Notes: generated from the letters alone by a model not told the origin. 8,594 bases of DNA from Treponema sp. (GCA_031275035.1 JAISPH010000186.1:1-8594), one strand, 5' to 3'. Numbered from the stretch's first letter, positions 1 through 7,572 are shown. A program made the numbers and translations.

Positions 1-1
1 A

Positions 2-196
2 ACCGACGCCCCCTACCAGCCCCTGCGGGGCCGGTCCTTTTCCCGCTGGGAAGACCTCCGGGCGGTTCTTGCCGGGGCGGCGGCCCTGCGGCGGGAAGCC
101 GGAACCGGCGGGGGCGTCCCGGCGGAGCTTGAGGCAGTTACCGATGATAATTTTTCCGCAGTCTTTGGAACCGGCCCTTATTCTGCCGCTTCCTGA
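2..196 (+). CDS. 3' end of an unidentified protein gene (5' end outside the window)
   Basis: An open frame enters from the left edge and ends at a TGA at 194-196, giving about 64 C-terminal residues. The codons use C or G at most third positions, as the firm genes here do, and the peptide is mixed and soluble-looking (it includes SFSRWEDLRAVLAGAAAL), with no membrane segment. I do not recognise the family, and too little is present to name a function. The gene converges on the PilZ-like gene, and their ends overlap over 178-196. No terminator hairpin is visible between them. Alternative forward frames here, including an ATG-initiated one from 69, have poorer composition and run deep into the opposite gene, so I take this frame as the real one. 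Confidence 0.5.
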   Translation, partial: TDAPYQPLRGRSFSRWEDLRAVLAGAAALRREAGTGGGVPAELEAVTDDNFSAVFGTGPYSAAS

Positions 197-912
197 GCGA
201 CCTCTTCCTGAACCGGCAGGGCGTCAAGGTAGGATTCCAGGATCTTACGTTCATTTCCGGGGAAGGAGATAAATTCCATGGAGATGGACTCTCCCGTGCG
301 TACCACCCTGCATACAGGAGACAGAATAACGTCTCCGGTTCTGAGGGAACAGCCGGGCAGTTCCAGATCCGCGGCGATATCCTTTGCCGATTCCGGGTAG
401 AAGGGGGTAAAGGATATGCCCGATTTTGAGATGGTTTTTATCTCTCCGGGGACAAGGTATTTATGAAGGGGGTTTGATATGATTAGCCCCAGGCGGTTTC
501 CAAGGTTTACGTGGAAACGGCGGGCCCTGCGTTTTTCAACAACCCCGCCGCCGGAGAGGAGGCTCTTCAGCTTTTCAACCTCCGCCGGATCGCTTAGATC
601 CTCGGAGACCATGCCGTTTACTTCCAGAAAGTAGGCTTTGGCCATTTCCTCCACGGGGAAGCTGTTCCCCTTGAGGATGATAATAGGACAGGCGTCCTTG
701 TTCCGCTCAAAGCGGACAAACTGAACCAGGGTTTTCCAGTGCCGGGGAAAATCTTCGGCGCTGACAACAATGCCCGCCGGGTCCACCTCATCCACATTAT
801 CCATAGCTTTAAGTACATGCCGGTAACGTATCAGTTCAAGACCCAAAGGTTTTATATGATAAGAAATGAGTTGGTAGGCATCGTCGGAACCCATTATCAG
901 CAATAATTTCAT
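178..912 (-). CDS. Receiver-like/PilZ two-domain protein, probable c-di-GMP effector
   Basis: The 244-residue product has two parts. Residues 1-118 look like a receiver (CheY-like) fold: a hydrophobic beta strand at the start (MKLLLIMGSDD), a second strand ending IVVSAEDFP, and a third, CPIIILKG, with an acidic helical tail. The canonical phospho-acceptor pattern is unclear, so it may be a pseudo-receiver. Residues 125-225 resemble PilZ. A basic RRARRF stretch (R128 and R132 fit RxxxR) is followed by TISKSGISF at 160-168, which fits the [D/N]xSxxG motif except that Thr160 replaces Asp/Asn. PilZ domains bind cyclic di-GMP and control motility or envelope functions, and spirochaetes use them widely. 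Binding here is inferred and uncertain because of Thr160. There is no signal peptide, so it should be cytoplasmic. Its ATG overlaps the stop of the upstream secreted-protein gene (ATGA, 909-912), which suggests translational coupling. Confidence 0.75.
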   Translation of the reverse strand: MKLLLIMGSDDAYQLISYHIKPLGLELIRYRHVLKAMDNVDEVDPAGIVVSAEDFPRHWKTLVQFVRFERNKDACPIIILKGNSFPVEEMAKAYFLEVNGMVSEDLSDPAEVEKLKSLLSGGGVVEKRRARRFHVNLGNRLGLIISNPLHKYLVPGEIKTISKSGISFTPFYPESAKDIAADLELPGCSLRTGDVILSPVCRVVRTGESISMEFISFPGNERKILESYLDALPVQEEVAQEAAE

Positions 913-1901
913 TCAGTCCCCAAGTTCACCACCGAATAGTCCGCCACGGTCCAGATGTCGTCCCTGCGGCGAAGATAGTAGGTATACCTCCTTCTTTCAG
1001 TATAGTTGCCTATTCGGAATTTTTCTAATACAATAACCGTACCTTCTTCATTGTTATACGTGGTCCGTTCAATTTCAAATTCCATGGGTATGGCGGCGAT
1101 ATCCCCGTCTATGACGGAGCCCTGCAGTTCCGTCCTGTAACGGGCCAGCATCCGCTGCCGGCCTTCCTCGGACTCCGCCAGCCACTGCCGGCGCCGGACC
1201 GGGTCCCGGGAGATCATGGACTCCAAATCAAGGTAGAGGAAGTACTTTTCCCACTGGGATTTCTGCCGCGCCGTCAACATATAGCCGATTACCTGGTCCG
1301 GGGGCAGTTTTTCCCGGACCAGAAGGGCGTTGGTGGCGGTGTCCATCTCCAGGGGGATGCCGCCGGGGCCAGGCAGGACCGGGGGCCGCAGGCTAAGGCT
1401 GAGGCGGTTGGATTCCAGGACTTCGGCGGCGTCTTCTCCGGGACGGATCAGTTCCGGGTAGAGCTTCGCCTGGACAACAAAAGAGCCGCTCCGGTTCAAA
1501 TTGGCATAATCCCGGATATCCTCCACAAAGGAGAAGGATTCTCCGCTTTCCACCGCCACTTCCCGGAAAAATACCTGCCTGTTTTCGGTACGTTTCCGAA
1601 TCAGCCGTTCCGCCGCCTCCACCGCCCGGTTTGTCATGGTCCTGACGTCAAAATCAACGGAAAAAGCCCGCTCGTCGGCCAGCTTAAAACGGTAGGCGGA
1701 GGGGCTGTTGTTGGCAATAGTTACCTGTACATAAATGGGATCAACGTTTCCGCCGGAAGCTGCACTGCCGGAAGTTTCCTGAATATAATAGATCCGTTTG
1801 TCGAAATACCGGATGGTAACGGTAATGTCTCCGGCCCGGAGGGTGGAGAGAGCTCCCCAAAAGAGGATCAGAGCCAGGATCGCTTTAGGTTGATATTTCA
1901 C
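909..1901 (-). CDS. Secreted protein of unknown function, conserved-hypothetical type
   Basis: The 330-residue product starts with a classical signal peptide: MKYQPK, then a hydrophobic core (AILALILFWGALSTL) and a plausible cleavage after LRA at residue 23. There is no lipobox cysteine, so it is probably periplasmic or outer-surface rather than a lipoprotein. Residues 24-175 are rich in predicted beta strands (for example IYVQVTIANNSPSAYRFKL, and a later GSFVVQAKLYPEL), suggesting an Ig- or BsuPI-like sandwich. After a Pro/Gly-rich linker, residues about 198-330 mix charged helices with a strand-rich end carrying many Arg and Tyr residues. I do not recognise a family. The start is GTG at 1901, chosen because GGAG (1909-1912) lies 7 bases upstream and the signal peptide begins there. 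It is the first gene of a two-gene unit with the PilZ-like gene, so a shared envelope or motility role is possible but not shown. Confidence 0.75.
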   Translation of the reverse strand: MKYQPKAILALILFWGALSTLRAGDITVTIRYFDKRIYYIQETSGSAASGGNVDPIYVQVTIANNSPSAYRFKLADERAFSVDFDVRTMTNRAVEAAERLIRKRTENRQVFFREVAVESGESFSFVEDIRDYANLNRSGSFVVQAKLYPELIRPGEDAAEVLESNRLSLSLRPPVLPGPGGIPLEMDTATNALLVREKLPPDQVIGYMLTARQKSQWEKYFLYLDLESMISRDPVRRRQWLAESEEGRQRMLARYRTELQGSVIDGDIAAIPMEFEIERTTYNNEEGTVIVLEKFRIGNYTERRRYTYYLRRRDDIWTVADYSVVNLGTE

Positions 1902-1937
1902 GGCAGAACTCCATATTATAGTAATCGGTAGACTGGA
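1902..1937. promoter_or_regulatory. Compact divergent promoter region between the secreted-protein gene and mfd
   Basis: Only 36 bases separate the GTG of the minus-strand gene from the ATG of mfd, and the segment is clearly AT-richer than its surroundings. On the minus strand a perfect TATAAT lies at 1915-1920, and GGAG (1909-1912) sits 7 bases before the GTG. The -35 would fall inside the mfd start region (about 1937-1943) and is weak. On the plus strand TATTAT at 1914-1919 could be a -10 for mfd, which would leave a leader of only about a dozen bases. mfd has no strong Shine-Dalgarno, only GGA directly before the ATG. The two -10 boxes overlap, so the promoters may compete. This is inferred from motifs only. 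Confidence 0.45.
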
Positions 1938-4900
1938 ATGAATACCTTATCTTTTCCTGAATTTCTGAAGCGTATGACCCCCTCGGAGGGGATTTCCGGC
2001 TTTATTTCGGCCGTTTGCGGAACCGGCGGCCGGGCCGGCAATGCCCGGAATTCCGGCGCGGAAGGCTTTCCCCTGGAAGTAGAAGGAGCCGAGGGGGCCT
2101 TTACGGCTCTGCTTTTGGCCGTCCTTTACAGGCGCCGTCCCGGCTCCTATCTGGCGGTGGTCGCCACCGAGCGGGAGGCCCAGGATCTGGCCTCGGATCT
2201 GGCCGCCGCGGAGCTTCCGGCGGCCCTTTTTCCCTGGTGGGGGACTATGCCCTACCGGGAAATGGCCCCCCTTTCGGCGGTTTTTGGCGAGCGGTCCAAG
2301 GTCCTCAGCGCCCTTGCCGCGGGAAGCCCCGGAATCACCGTGGTCCCGGAACGGGCCCTCCTGACTCCCCTGCCGCCCCCCGCTTATATCCGTTCCCTTC
2401 TCCTCCCCCTGTATCCCGGCGGGGCCATCGATCCTGCGGCCCTGGCGAAAACCCTCACCGGTTACGGCTATACCAGGGTTCCCAGGGTCCAGCTCCACGG
2501 CGAATTCGCCCTCCGGGGGGAGGTGCTGGACATTTTTATGGGGGGAGACGACGATGCCTGCCGTATCCTCTTTGATTTTAATGTGATTGAACATATCAAA
2601 CGTTTCGATCCCGGGGATCAGAGTACCGGCCGTGAAAAGATTGACCGGCTGATAATCCGGCCCTTAAAGGAAGTGATCTGGTCCGATGAACGTATCGAGG
2701 TTTTAAGCCGCCGCCTTGAGGAATGCGCCGAATTTACCCCCCGGGGCAGGACCGCGGCGCTGGAAGAGCTTATTGCCCGGAGAAGCGCCGCCGGGGAGGA
2801 ACTTTTCTTTCCCCTGGCCTTTGAAACTCCCGCGGTCCTGCCGGATTACCTGAACGCGGGTCCGGCTGCGGGGGAACGGGGCGGCGCTTCCCCGGAGGCC
2901 GTGATCTTCTATATTGACCGGGAACGGCTGGAAAACGCCCAGGAAAGCCTGGAACGGGAATACCGGGGACTTTACAACAGGGCCCGCCGCAGTACGGACG
3001 ATGCGGGCAGCGCCATCCATGGCAGCGCCGTCCGTAGCGGCGTTATCCGCCGCGGCGCCATCCACGGCGGCGTTCCTTTCCCGGACCGGGAATTTCCCGC
3101 CCCGGAACGGATACTGCTTAACTTTAATGAAGTGGCGGACCGTTTTCCCCGGAGCGTCTCCTTTATGACCATCAAGAAGGACGGGGAGAGCCGCCGTCTG
3201 CGCCTTCCCTGCGATCCCCCCCGGAGCTTTTTCGGCAATATCGATTACCTCAAGGAGGAATTCGCCTCCCTTGCCGCGCAGGGCTGGGAAATTACGGTGG
3301 CCGCCGAATCGGAGATGCAGGCGGAGCGGATTGGCCTGCTGCTCCAGGATCTGTCCGCCGAAGCGCCATCCATGGCGGCGCCATCCGTGGCGGCGGCGGG
3401 GAAGCCGGGGGCCGGGGTAAAAGCCGCGGGGGTATCGGTTATGGCGGTTCCCCTCTCCGCGGGCTTTGCCCTGCCGGACGTCAAATTCATGGTGGTCCAG
3501 GAAAACGAGATTTTTAGCCGGCGCAGACGGCCTCCCCGTTCCCTGAAGCAGATACGGAGCAGTCCCATCGACACCTTTGTAGAGCTTAATCCCGGAGATT
3601 ATGTGGTTCATGTCAATTACGGCATAGGCCTTTTTAAGGGGATTGAACGGATCCGGACCCTGGGGCACGAACGGGATTATGTCAAGCTGGAGTATCTGGG
3701 GGAGGAGGTGGTCTTTGTCCCGATTGAGCAGGTTAATCTGGTTCAGCGTTATATCGGGAACGAGGGCTCTCCGCCCCGGCTGGACAAGCTGGGGTCCAAG
3801 AGCTGGGAAAACCGGAAGGGCCGGGTCCGGCAGTCCGTGGAAGAGATTGCCGAAAAGCTCATCCTCCTCTACTCCAAGCGGAAACAGGCTCGGGGCTTTG
3901 CCTTTCCCCAGGACACCGAATGGCAGACCGTTTTTGAGGCAAACTTTCCCTTTGAGGAAACCGGGGATCAGCTTCGCTGCGTGGAGGAGATCAAGGCGGA
4001 CATGGAAAGCCCCCATCCCATGGACCGGCTGGTCTGCGGGGACGTAGGCTACGGTAAAACCGAGGTAGCGGTCCGGGCCTGTTTCAAGGCGGTCATGGGG
4101 GGAAAGCAGGTCGCCTTTCTGGCCCCCACCACGATCCTGGCGGAACAGCACTACGAAAATTTCCAGGAACGGTTTTCCCAGTTTCCGGTATGCCTGGGGA
4201 TGCTCTCCCGTTTTGTGGACCGTAAAACGGCGAAGCGGACCCTGGAGCAGGCGAGGCGGGGCGAAATCGACATCCTGGTGGGAACCCACCGGATCATCCA
4301 GAAGGACGTGGTCTTTAAGGATCTGGGCCTCATGGTGATCGACGAAGAGCAGCGTTTTGGCGTTAAGGACAAGGAACGGCTCAAGGAGATGAAGACCAAC
4401 GTGGACTGCCTTACCCTCAGCGCCACCCCCATACCCCGGACCCTCCACATGAGCCTCCTTAAAATCCGGGACATGAGCCTCCTCGCCACCCCTCCCCAGA
4501 ACCGCCATCCCATCGAAACAGTTATTGAAGAGTGGAACGAGGAACGGCTTGCCGCGGCCATCCGGGCCGAGGCGGAACGGGGGGGCCAGGTCTTCTTTCT
4601 CCATAACCGGGTGGAGAGCCTTAACGAAACCCGGATTAAGATTGAACGCCTGGTCCCGGAGATGCTGGTAGACACTGCCCACGGCCAGATGGACGGCCGG
4701 GATCTGGAGGATGTGATGCACCGCTTTATCCATGGGGGGTTCCATGTGCTGGTTTCTACCACTATCATCGAGAACGGCATCGACATCCCCAATGTAAATA
4801 CCATCATCATTGACCGGGCGGATATGTACGGGGTGTCCCAGCTCTACCAGCTCCGGGGACGGGTGGGGCGTTCCGACCGGGTGGCCTATGCGTACCTCTT

Positions 4901-5579
4901 TTATCCCCGGGAACGGGCCCTTTCGGAGCTGGCCATAAAGCGGCTTCAGGTTATTTCGGACTTTACCGAGCTGGGATCGGGGTTTAAAATCGCTATGAAG
5001 GATATGGAGATCCGGGGAGCGGGGAATCTTCTGGGGCGGGAGCAGTCCGGGGACATCTACTCGGTGGGCTTCGACCTTTACCTGCGCCTCCTGGACGACG
5101 CTGTACGGCGGCTGGAGGATGAACATTACGAGGCGGATATCGAGACCCTCCTGGAACTGGAATATTCCGGGTTTATCCCGGAGGGCTATATCGATTCGGC
5201 CCAGGAAAAGATGGAGTTCTACAAGAAGATAGCCTCCATCAGGGACAAGGAGAAGCTGGAGCGGGTCTACGGGGAACTGCTGGACCGTTTCGGCCCCCTG
5301 CCGGACGAGGCCGCTTCCCTTTTGTCCCTGGCGGAGATCCGCATTATTTGCCGGGAGATCGCCGTTTCCTCCTTGAAAGAACGGGGCGGAGTCGTTAGGG
5401 TGGAATTTGGAAAGCTGTCCAGGGTGAATGTGGATCGTCTGGTCAGGCTGATACAGGAGAGCAGCGGCAGGGTAAAGCTTGATCCCCGGCGGCCCAATAT
5501 CTTGATCCTGGAGACGGGCAGCATCGGCCTGAAGGAAAAGAGCGAATTTATCAGAGAGAAACTGGCGGCTTTAGTATAA
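1938..5579 (+). CDS. mfd: Transcription-repair coupling factor Mfd
   Basis: Mfd is the DNA translocase that removes RNA polymerase stalled at lesions and recruits UvrA for nucleotide excision repair. All parts are visible in 1213 residues (about 1150 is usual). The UvrB-like N-terminal module covers about 1-345, with FPWWGTMPYREM at 99-110 and LRGEVLDIF at 192-200. The RNA polymerase interaction domain covers about 550-610, with PGDYVVHVNYGIG from 552. The superfamily 2 motor follows: Walker A GDVGYGKTE at 701-709, the DEEQ box at 802-805, SATPIPRT from 828, and QLRGRVGR around 971-978. The C-terminal TRCF domain begins near 1075. All key motor residues are present, so the protein looks functional. 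The extra length lies largely between 350 and 510, where two patches of a 15-bp repeat occur (3010-3069 and 3363-3392). It is the first gene of an operon with a HAD phosphatase and PlsC. The ATG lacks a strong Shine-Dalgarno. Confidence 0.98.
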   Translation: MNTLSFPEFLKRMTPSEGISGFISAVCGTGGRAGNARNSGAEGFPLEVEGAEGAFTALLLAVLYRRRPGSYLAVVATEREAQDLASDLAAAELPAALFPWWGTMPYREMAPLSAVFGERSKVLSALAAGSPGITVVPERALLTPLPPPAYIRSLLLPLYPGGAIDPAALAKTLTGYGYTRVPRVQLHGEFALRGEVLDIFMGGDDDACRILFDFNVIEHIKRFDPGDQSTGREKIDRLIIRPLKEVIWSDERIEVLSRRLEECAEFTPRGRTAALEELIARRSAAGEELFFPLAFETPAVLPDYLNAGPAAGERGGASPEAVIFYIDRERLENAQESLEREYRGLYNRARRSTDDAGSAIHGSAVRSGVIRRGAIHGGVPFPDREFPAPERILLNFNEVADRFPRSVSFMTIKKDGESRRLRLPCDPPRSFFGNIDYLKEEFASLAAQGWEITVAAESEMQAERIGLLLQDLSAEAPSMAAPSVAAAGKPGAGVKAAGVSVMAVPLSAGFALPDVKFMVVQENEIFSRRRRPPRSLKQIRSSPIDTFVELNPGDYVVHVNYGIGLFKGIERIRTLGHERDYVKLEYLGEEVVFVPIEQVNLVQRYIGNEGSPPRLDKLGSKSWENRKGRVRQSVEEIAEKLILLYSKRKQARGFAFPQDTEWQTVFEANFPFEETGDQLRCVEEIKADMESPHPMDRLVCGDVGYGKTEVAVRACFKAVMGGKQVAFLAPTTILAEQHYENFQERFSQFPVCLGMLSRFVDRKTAKRTLEQARRGEIDILVGTHRIIQKDVVFKDLGLMVIDEEQRFGVKDKERLKEMKTNVDCLTLSATPIPRTLHMSLLKIRDMSLLATPPQNRHPIETVIEEWNEERLAAAIRAEAERGGQVFFLHNRVESLNETRIKIERLVPEMLVDTAHGQMDGRDLEDVMHRFIHGGFHVLVSTTIIENGIDIPNVNTIIIDRADMYGVSQLYQLRGRVGRSDRVAYAYLFYPRERALSELAIKRLQVISDFTELGSGFKIAMKDMEIRGAGNLLGREQSGDIYSVGFDLYLRLLDDAVRRLEDEHYEADIETLLELEYSGFIPEGYIDSAQEKMEFYKKIASIRDKEKLERVYGELLDRFGPLPDEAASLLSLAEIRIICREIAVSSLKERGGVVRVEFGKLSRVNVDRLVRLIQESSGRVKLDPRRPNILILETGSIGLKEKSEFIREKLAALV
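3010..3069 (+). repeat. Four tandem copies of a 15-bp near-palindromic unit inside mfd
   Basis: The four units start at 3010, 3025, 3040 and 3055 and fit the consensus GCGCCATCCRYGGCG, the third being the most diverged. The best unit holds 6-bp inverted arms (CGCCAT and ATGGCG) around a CC centre. Fifteen bases equal five codons, so the array keeps the mfd frame. Here it is read in the phase giving AIHG-, AVRS-, VIRR- and AIHG-type repeats (residues 358-378), in the variable stretch between the UvrB-like module and the next domain. Mfd proteins normally have no such repeat here, so this is probably a lineage-specific expansion in a tolerant loop. Confidence 0.75.
3363..3392 (+). repeat. Second patch of the same 15-bp unit in mfd, read in another codon phase
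   Basis: Two tandem units (3363-3377 and 3378-3392) match the first two units of the 3010 patch closely: over about 34 bases that include the flanking AG, only three positions differ. Unlike the first patch, the units here align with codon boundaries and encode APSMA-APSVA (residues 476-485), followed by an Ala/Gly-rich loop to about residue 500. The same DNA therefore yields unrelated peptides at the two sites, which points to spread or selection at the DNA level rather than a conserved peptide. Confidence 0.7.
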
Positions 5580-5590
5580 GGAGCAGTTAC

Positions 5591-6229
5591 ATGAGTGAAG
5601 AATGGGGAACCGGGGGCAAGATCAAGGCGGCGGCGTTTGATTATGGAAAGGTTATTTCCTTTCCGCCCGAAGACAAGGCCAGGGAGGAAATAGCCGCCCT
5701 GGGAGGGATAGAGCTTTCCGTTCTGGACGAACTGGACGGCCGGTACCGGGGGGAGCATGACCGGGGCGTTCTCTCCGGGGTGGATTTCTATAAAACCATC
5801 CTTACCAAGGCGGGCAGGGACGGGGACGAGGTCGCCGCCAGGCGGATGCTGGAGGCGGATCTGCAGAGCTGGACCCGTATCAATCCCGCTACGGTAAAGC
5901 TGATGGAGGATCTGAAAGCCGCGGGACTCAAGCTGGGGATACTCTCCAATATGCCCCATGAATTTTTGGCCATGGCCCGGAAGCAGTTTCCGGTCTTTAA
6001 GATCCCCGATGCGGGAATCTACTCCTGCGAGGCCGGTTTTATAAAGCCCGAGGACGGAATCTACGAGGCCCTCTTCGCCGCCCTGGGCTGTTCCCCCTAT
6101 GAGATTATTTTTGTGGATGATATACGCGCCAATGTGGAAGCGGCCCGGATCCTCGGCATGAACGCCTTTGTCTGGAAGGATGCGGAGGCCGCCCGGGAGT
6201 TGTTCATCAAACTGGAGATCCCCCTGTAG
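5591..6229 (+). CDS. HAD-superfamily (subfamily IA, YihX-like) phosphatase
   Basis: This 212-residue cytoplasmic hydrolase carries the HAD signature motifs in order. Motif I is FDYGKV with nucleophile Asp17; position 19 is Gly rather than the usual second Asp, as in YihX-type members with DxGxV. A small cap follows at about residues 22-95. Motif II is LGILSN with Ser119, motif III is the lysine of GFIKPEDGIY (Lys152), and motif IV is IFVDD with Asp176 and Asp177. The C-terminal half resembles YihX/sugar-phosphate phosphatases most, so dephosphorylation of a small phosphorylated metabolite via an aspartyl-phosphate is likely; the substrate cannot be read from sequence. The ATG lies 11 bases after the mfd stop, and its Shine-Dalgarno AAGGAG (5578-5583) overlaps that stop codon, so it is probably co-transcribed and coupled with mfd. 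Confidence 0.88.
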   Translation: MSEEWGTGGKIKAAAFDYGKVISFPPEDKAREEIAALGGIELSVLDELDGRYRGEHDRGVLSGVDFYKTILTKAGRDGDEVAARRMLEADLQSWTRINPATVKLMEDLKAAGLKLGILSNMPHEFLAMARKQFPVFKIPDAGIYSCEAGFIKPEDGIYEALFAALGCSPYEIIFVDDIRANVEAARILGMNAFVWKDAEAARELFIKLEIPL

Positions 6230-6250
6230 GTTTTTTGAGGAAGGCTGTTT

Positions 6251-6988
6251 ATGTTTAAGACCGTGGTTCTCTTTTCAATCCTGGGATTGAGTATGGTAAT
6301 CTGTATCCCCCTGGGGCTGGCGGCCCTTCTGCTGAGCCTTTTGGGCCTGGGAAGACCCATGGGCTTTATTATTTACAAGGTGGCCCAGGGCTGGGCTTGG
6401 CTCCTGATATGGGGAACCGGCTGTTCCCTCTCCGCAGAGGGCATGGAGCGCATCCCCCGGAAGGGCAGTCTCTGTATCGCCGCAAACCATCAGAGTATTT
6501 TTGACATACTCCTGGCCCTGGCCCTGGTGGGCCGGCCCTTCGGATTTATCGCCAAAAAAGAACTGGCCCTGATCCCCCTTCTTAATATATGGATACTGCT
6601 TTTGGGGGGGCTCTTTATAGACCGGAAGAATACCCGCAGGGCCCTGGCCACCATCAACAAAGGCATAGAACGTATACGGAAGGGGGGCGCCATGATCGTC
6701 TTCCCCGAAGGAACCCGGAGTAAAGGCCGGGGGCTGCTGCCCTTTAAGCCGGGCTCCCTGAAACTGGCCGCCAGGTCCGGCGCCCGGGTGGTGCCCATGG
6801 CGATTGCGGGAAGCTACGATGTTTTTGAAAAGACCTACCGGGTCCGGGCGGCGCCGGTCCGGGTGGTTTTTTTACCGGCCATCGACACCGCCGCCCTGTC
6901 TGCGGAGGACAGGAAGCGGAACCTGGCGGATCAGGTATGCCGGGTAATTGCGGAGACCCTGGGCGAAAAGCCGTCCGGCCCTGTTTGA
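6251..6988 (+). CDS. plsC: 1-acyl-sn-glycerol-3-phosphate acyltransferase (PlsC family)
   Basis: PlsC enzymes transfer a fatty acyl group to the sn-2 position of lysophosphatidic acid, giving phosphatidic acid for membrane lipids. The 245-residue protein has a strongly hydrophobic N-terminus (about residues 5-32) that should anchor it in the inner membrane. The acyltransferase motifs follow: NHQSIFD with the catalytic His80-x4-Asp85 pair, GGLFIDR at 119-125, the substrate-binding FPEGTRS at 151-157, and VPMAI at 181-185. Length and motif spacing are normal for the family. A good Shine-Dalgarno GAGGAAGG (6237-6244) precedes the ATG, which is 21 bases beyond the HAD gene stop, so it is the last gene of the mfd operon. 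A relative using another lysophospholipid acceptor is possible. Confidence 0.92.
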   Translation: MFKTVVLFSILGLSMVICIPLGLAALLLSLLGLGRPMGFIIYKVAQGWAWLLIWGTGCSLSAEGMERIPRKGSLCIAANHQSIFDILLALALVGRPFGFIAKKELALIPLLNIWILLLGGLFIDRKNTRRALATINKGIERIRKGGAMIVFPEGTRSKGRGLLPFKPGSLKLAARSGARVVPMAIAGSYDVFEKTYRVRAAPVRVVFLPAIDTAALSAEDRKRNLADQVCRVIAETLGEKPSGPV

Positions 6989-7024
6989 AAGAAGAATCTA
7001 ACCACGAACGGCGGGGATGACGCC

Positions 7025-7048
7025 GGGCGCGATAGCGCCCATTTTAAT
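7025..7048 (+). terminator. Rho-independent terminator of the mfd-HAD-plsC operon
   Basis: A perfect 6-bp GC stem (GGGCGC at 7025-7030, GCGCCC at 7035-7040) closes a GATA loop and is followed directly by ATTTTAAT. It lies 36 bases after the plsC stop, where an operon terminator is expected. The T tract is short, so strength is uncertain. Confidence 0.65.
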
Positions 7049-7107
7049 CCATACCTTTCGGAAAACGACCCGAAGGATCGTATGCCGCCGGCACGAACAG
7101 GAGAAGG

Positions 7108-7572
7108 ATGAGGCGTTTACCGGCGGGTCCGGCCTTTACCGGGGAAGAGGGGCGATATATACGCATTATGTCTATATGCGGGCGGGTGGTGATATATACG
7201 CAATGCGTCTATTTCCGGGGTTGGGCCGATATATACGAACTGCGTTTATACGCCGGGCAGGCGGATGTAACACGTATTCGTTTTATTTCCGGGGAAGAGT
7301 GGGGAGTGGCGGGTCCGGGACGATATATACGCAATACGTCTATAGGCGGGACGGGCGAATGTAACACGTATTCGCTTTACTTCCGGGCAGGGCCAGTTAA
7401 ACGAACTGCGGCTATATGCGGCGGGGCGGCGATATATACGAACTGCGTTTATAGGCGGTGTTGGGGGGATATATACGAAGTGCGTATACATACCGGGGCG
7501 GGGGTGATTATACGCAATACGTCTATACGCCGGACAGACGGGATATATACGAACTGCGTCTATATGCGCTGA
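7108..7572 (+). CDS. Doubtful open frame of 154 codons running through the tandem repeat array
   Basis: An ATG at 7108 has AGGAG 4 bases upstream and opens a 154-codon frame, most of which is the 36-37-bp repeat array. The peptide is rich in Tyr, Ile, Arg and Cys and cycles through three unrelated repeat motifs (types like RYIRIMSI, VIYTQCVY and DIYELRLY), because 37-bp units shift the phase by one base each time. No one peptide motif is maintained, base composition differs from the neighbouring genes, and no family is recognisable. It is therefore probably an accident of repeats that carry few stops in forward frames. I list it because the frame is intact and has a possible ribosome binding site. 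Confidence 0.15.
   Translation: MRRLPAGPAFTGEEGRYIRIMSICGRVVIYTQCVYFRGWADIYELRLYAGQADVTRIRFISGEEWGVAGPGRYIRNTSIGGTGECNTYSLYFRAGPVKRTAAICGGAAIYTNCVYRRCWGDIYEVRIHTGAGVIIRNTSIRRTDGIYTNCVYMR

Noticed and set aside
69..272. Plus-strand 67-codon frame at the left edge
   Set aside because: It runs through the start of the PilZ-like gene's 3' end in antisense and is Pro/Arg-rich. The frame ending at 196 has better codon use.
2703..5126. 807-codon minus-strand open frame opposite mfd
   Set aside because: It is an antisense shadow of a GC-rich gene. mfd has every expected motif in the plus frame, while the antisense product is Pro/His/Gly-rich with no recognisable domain.
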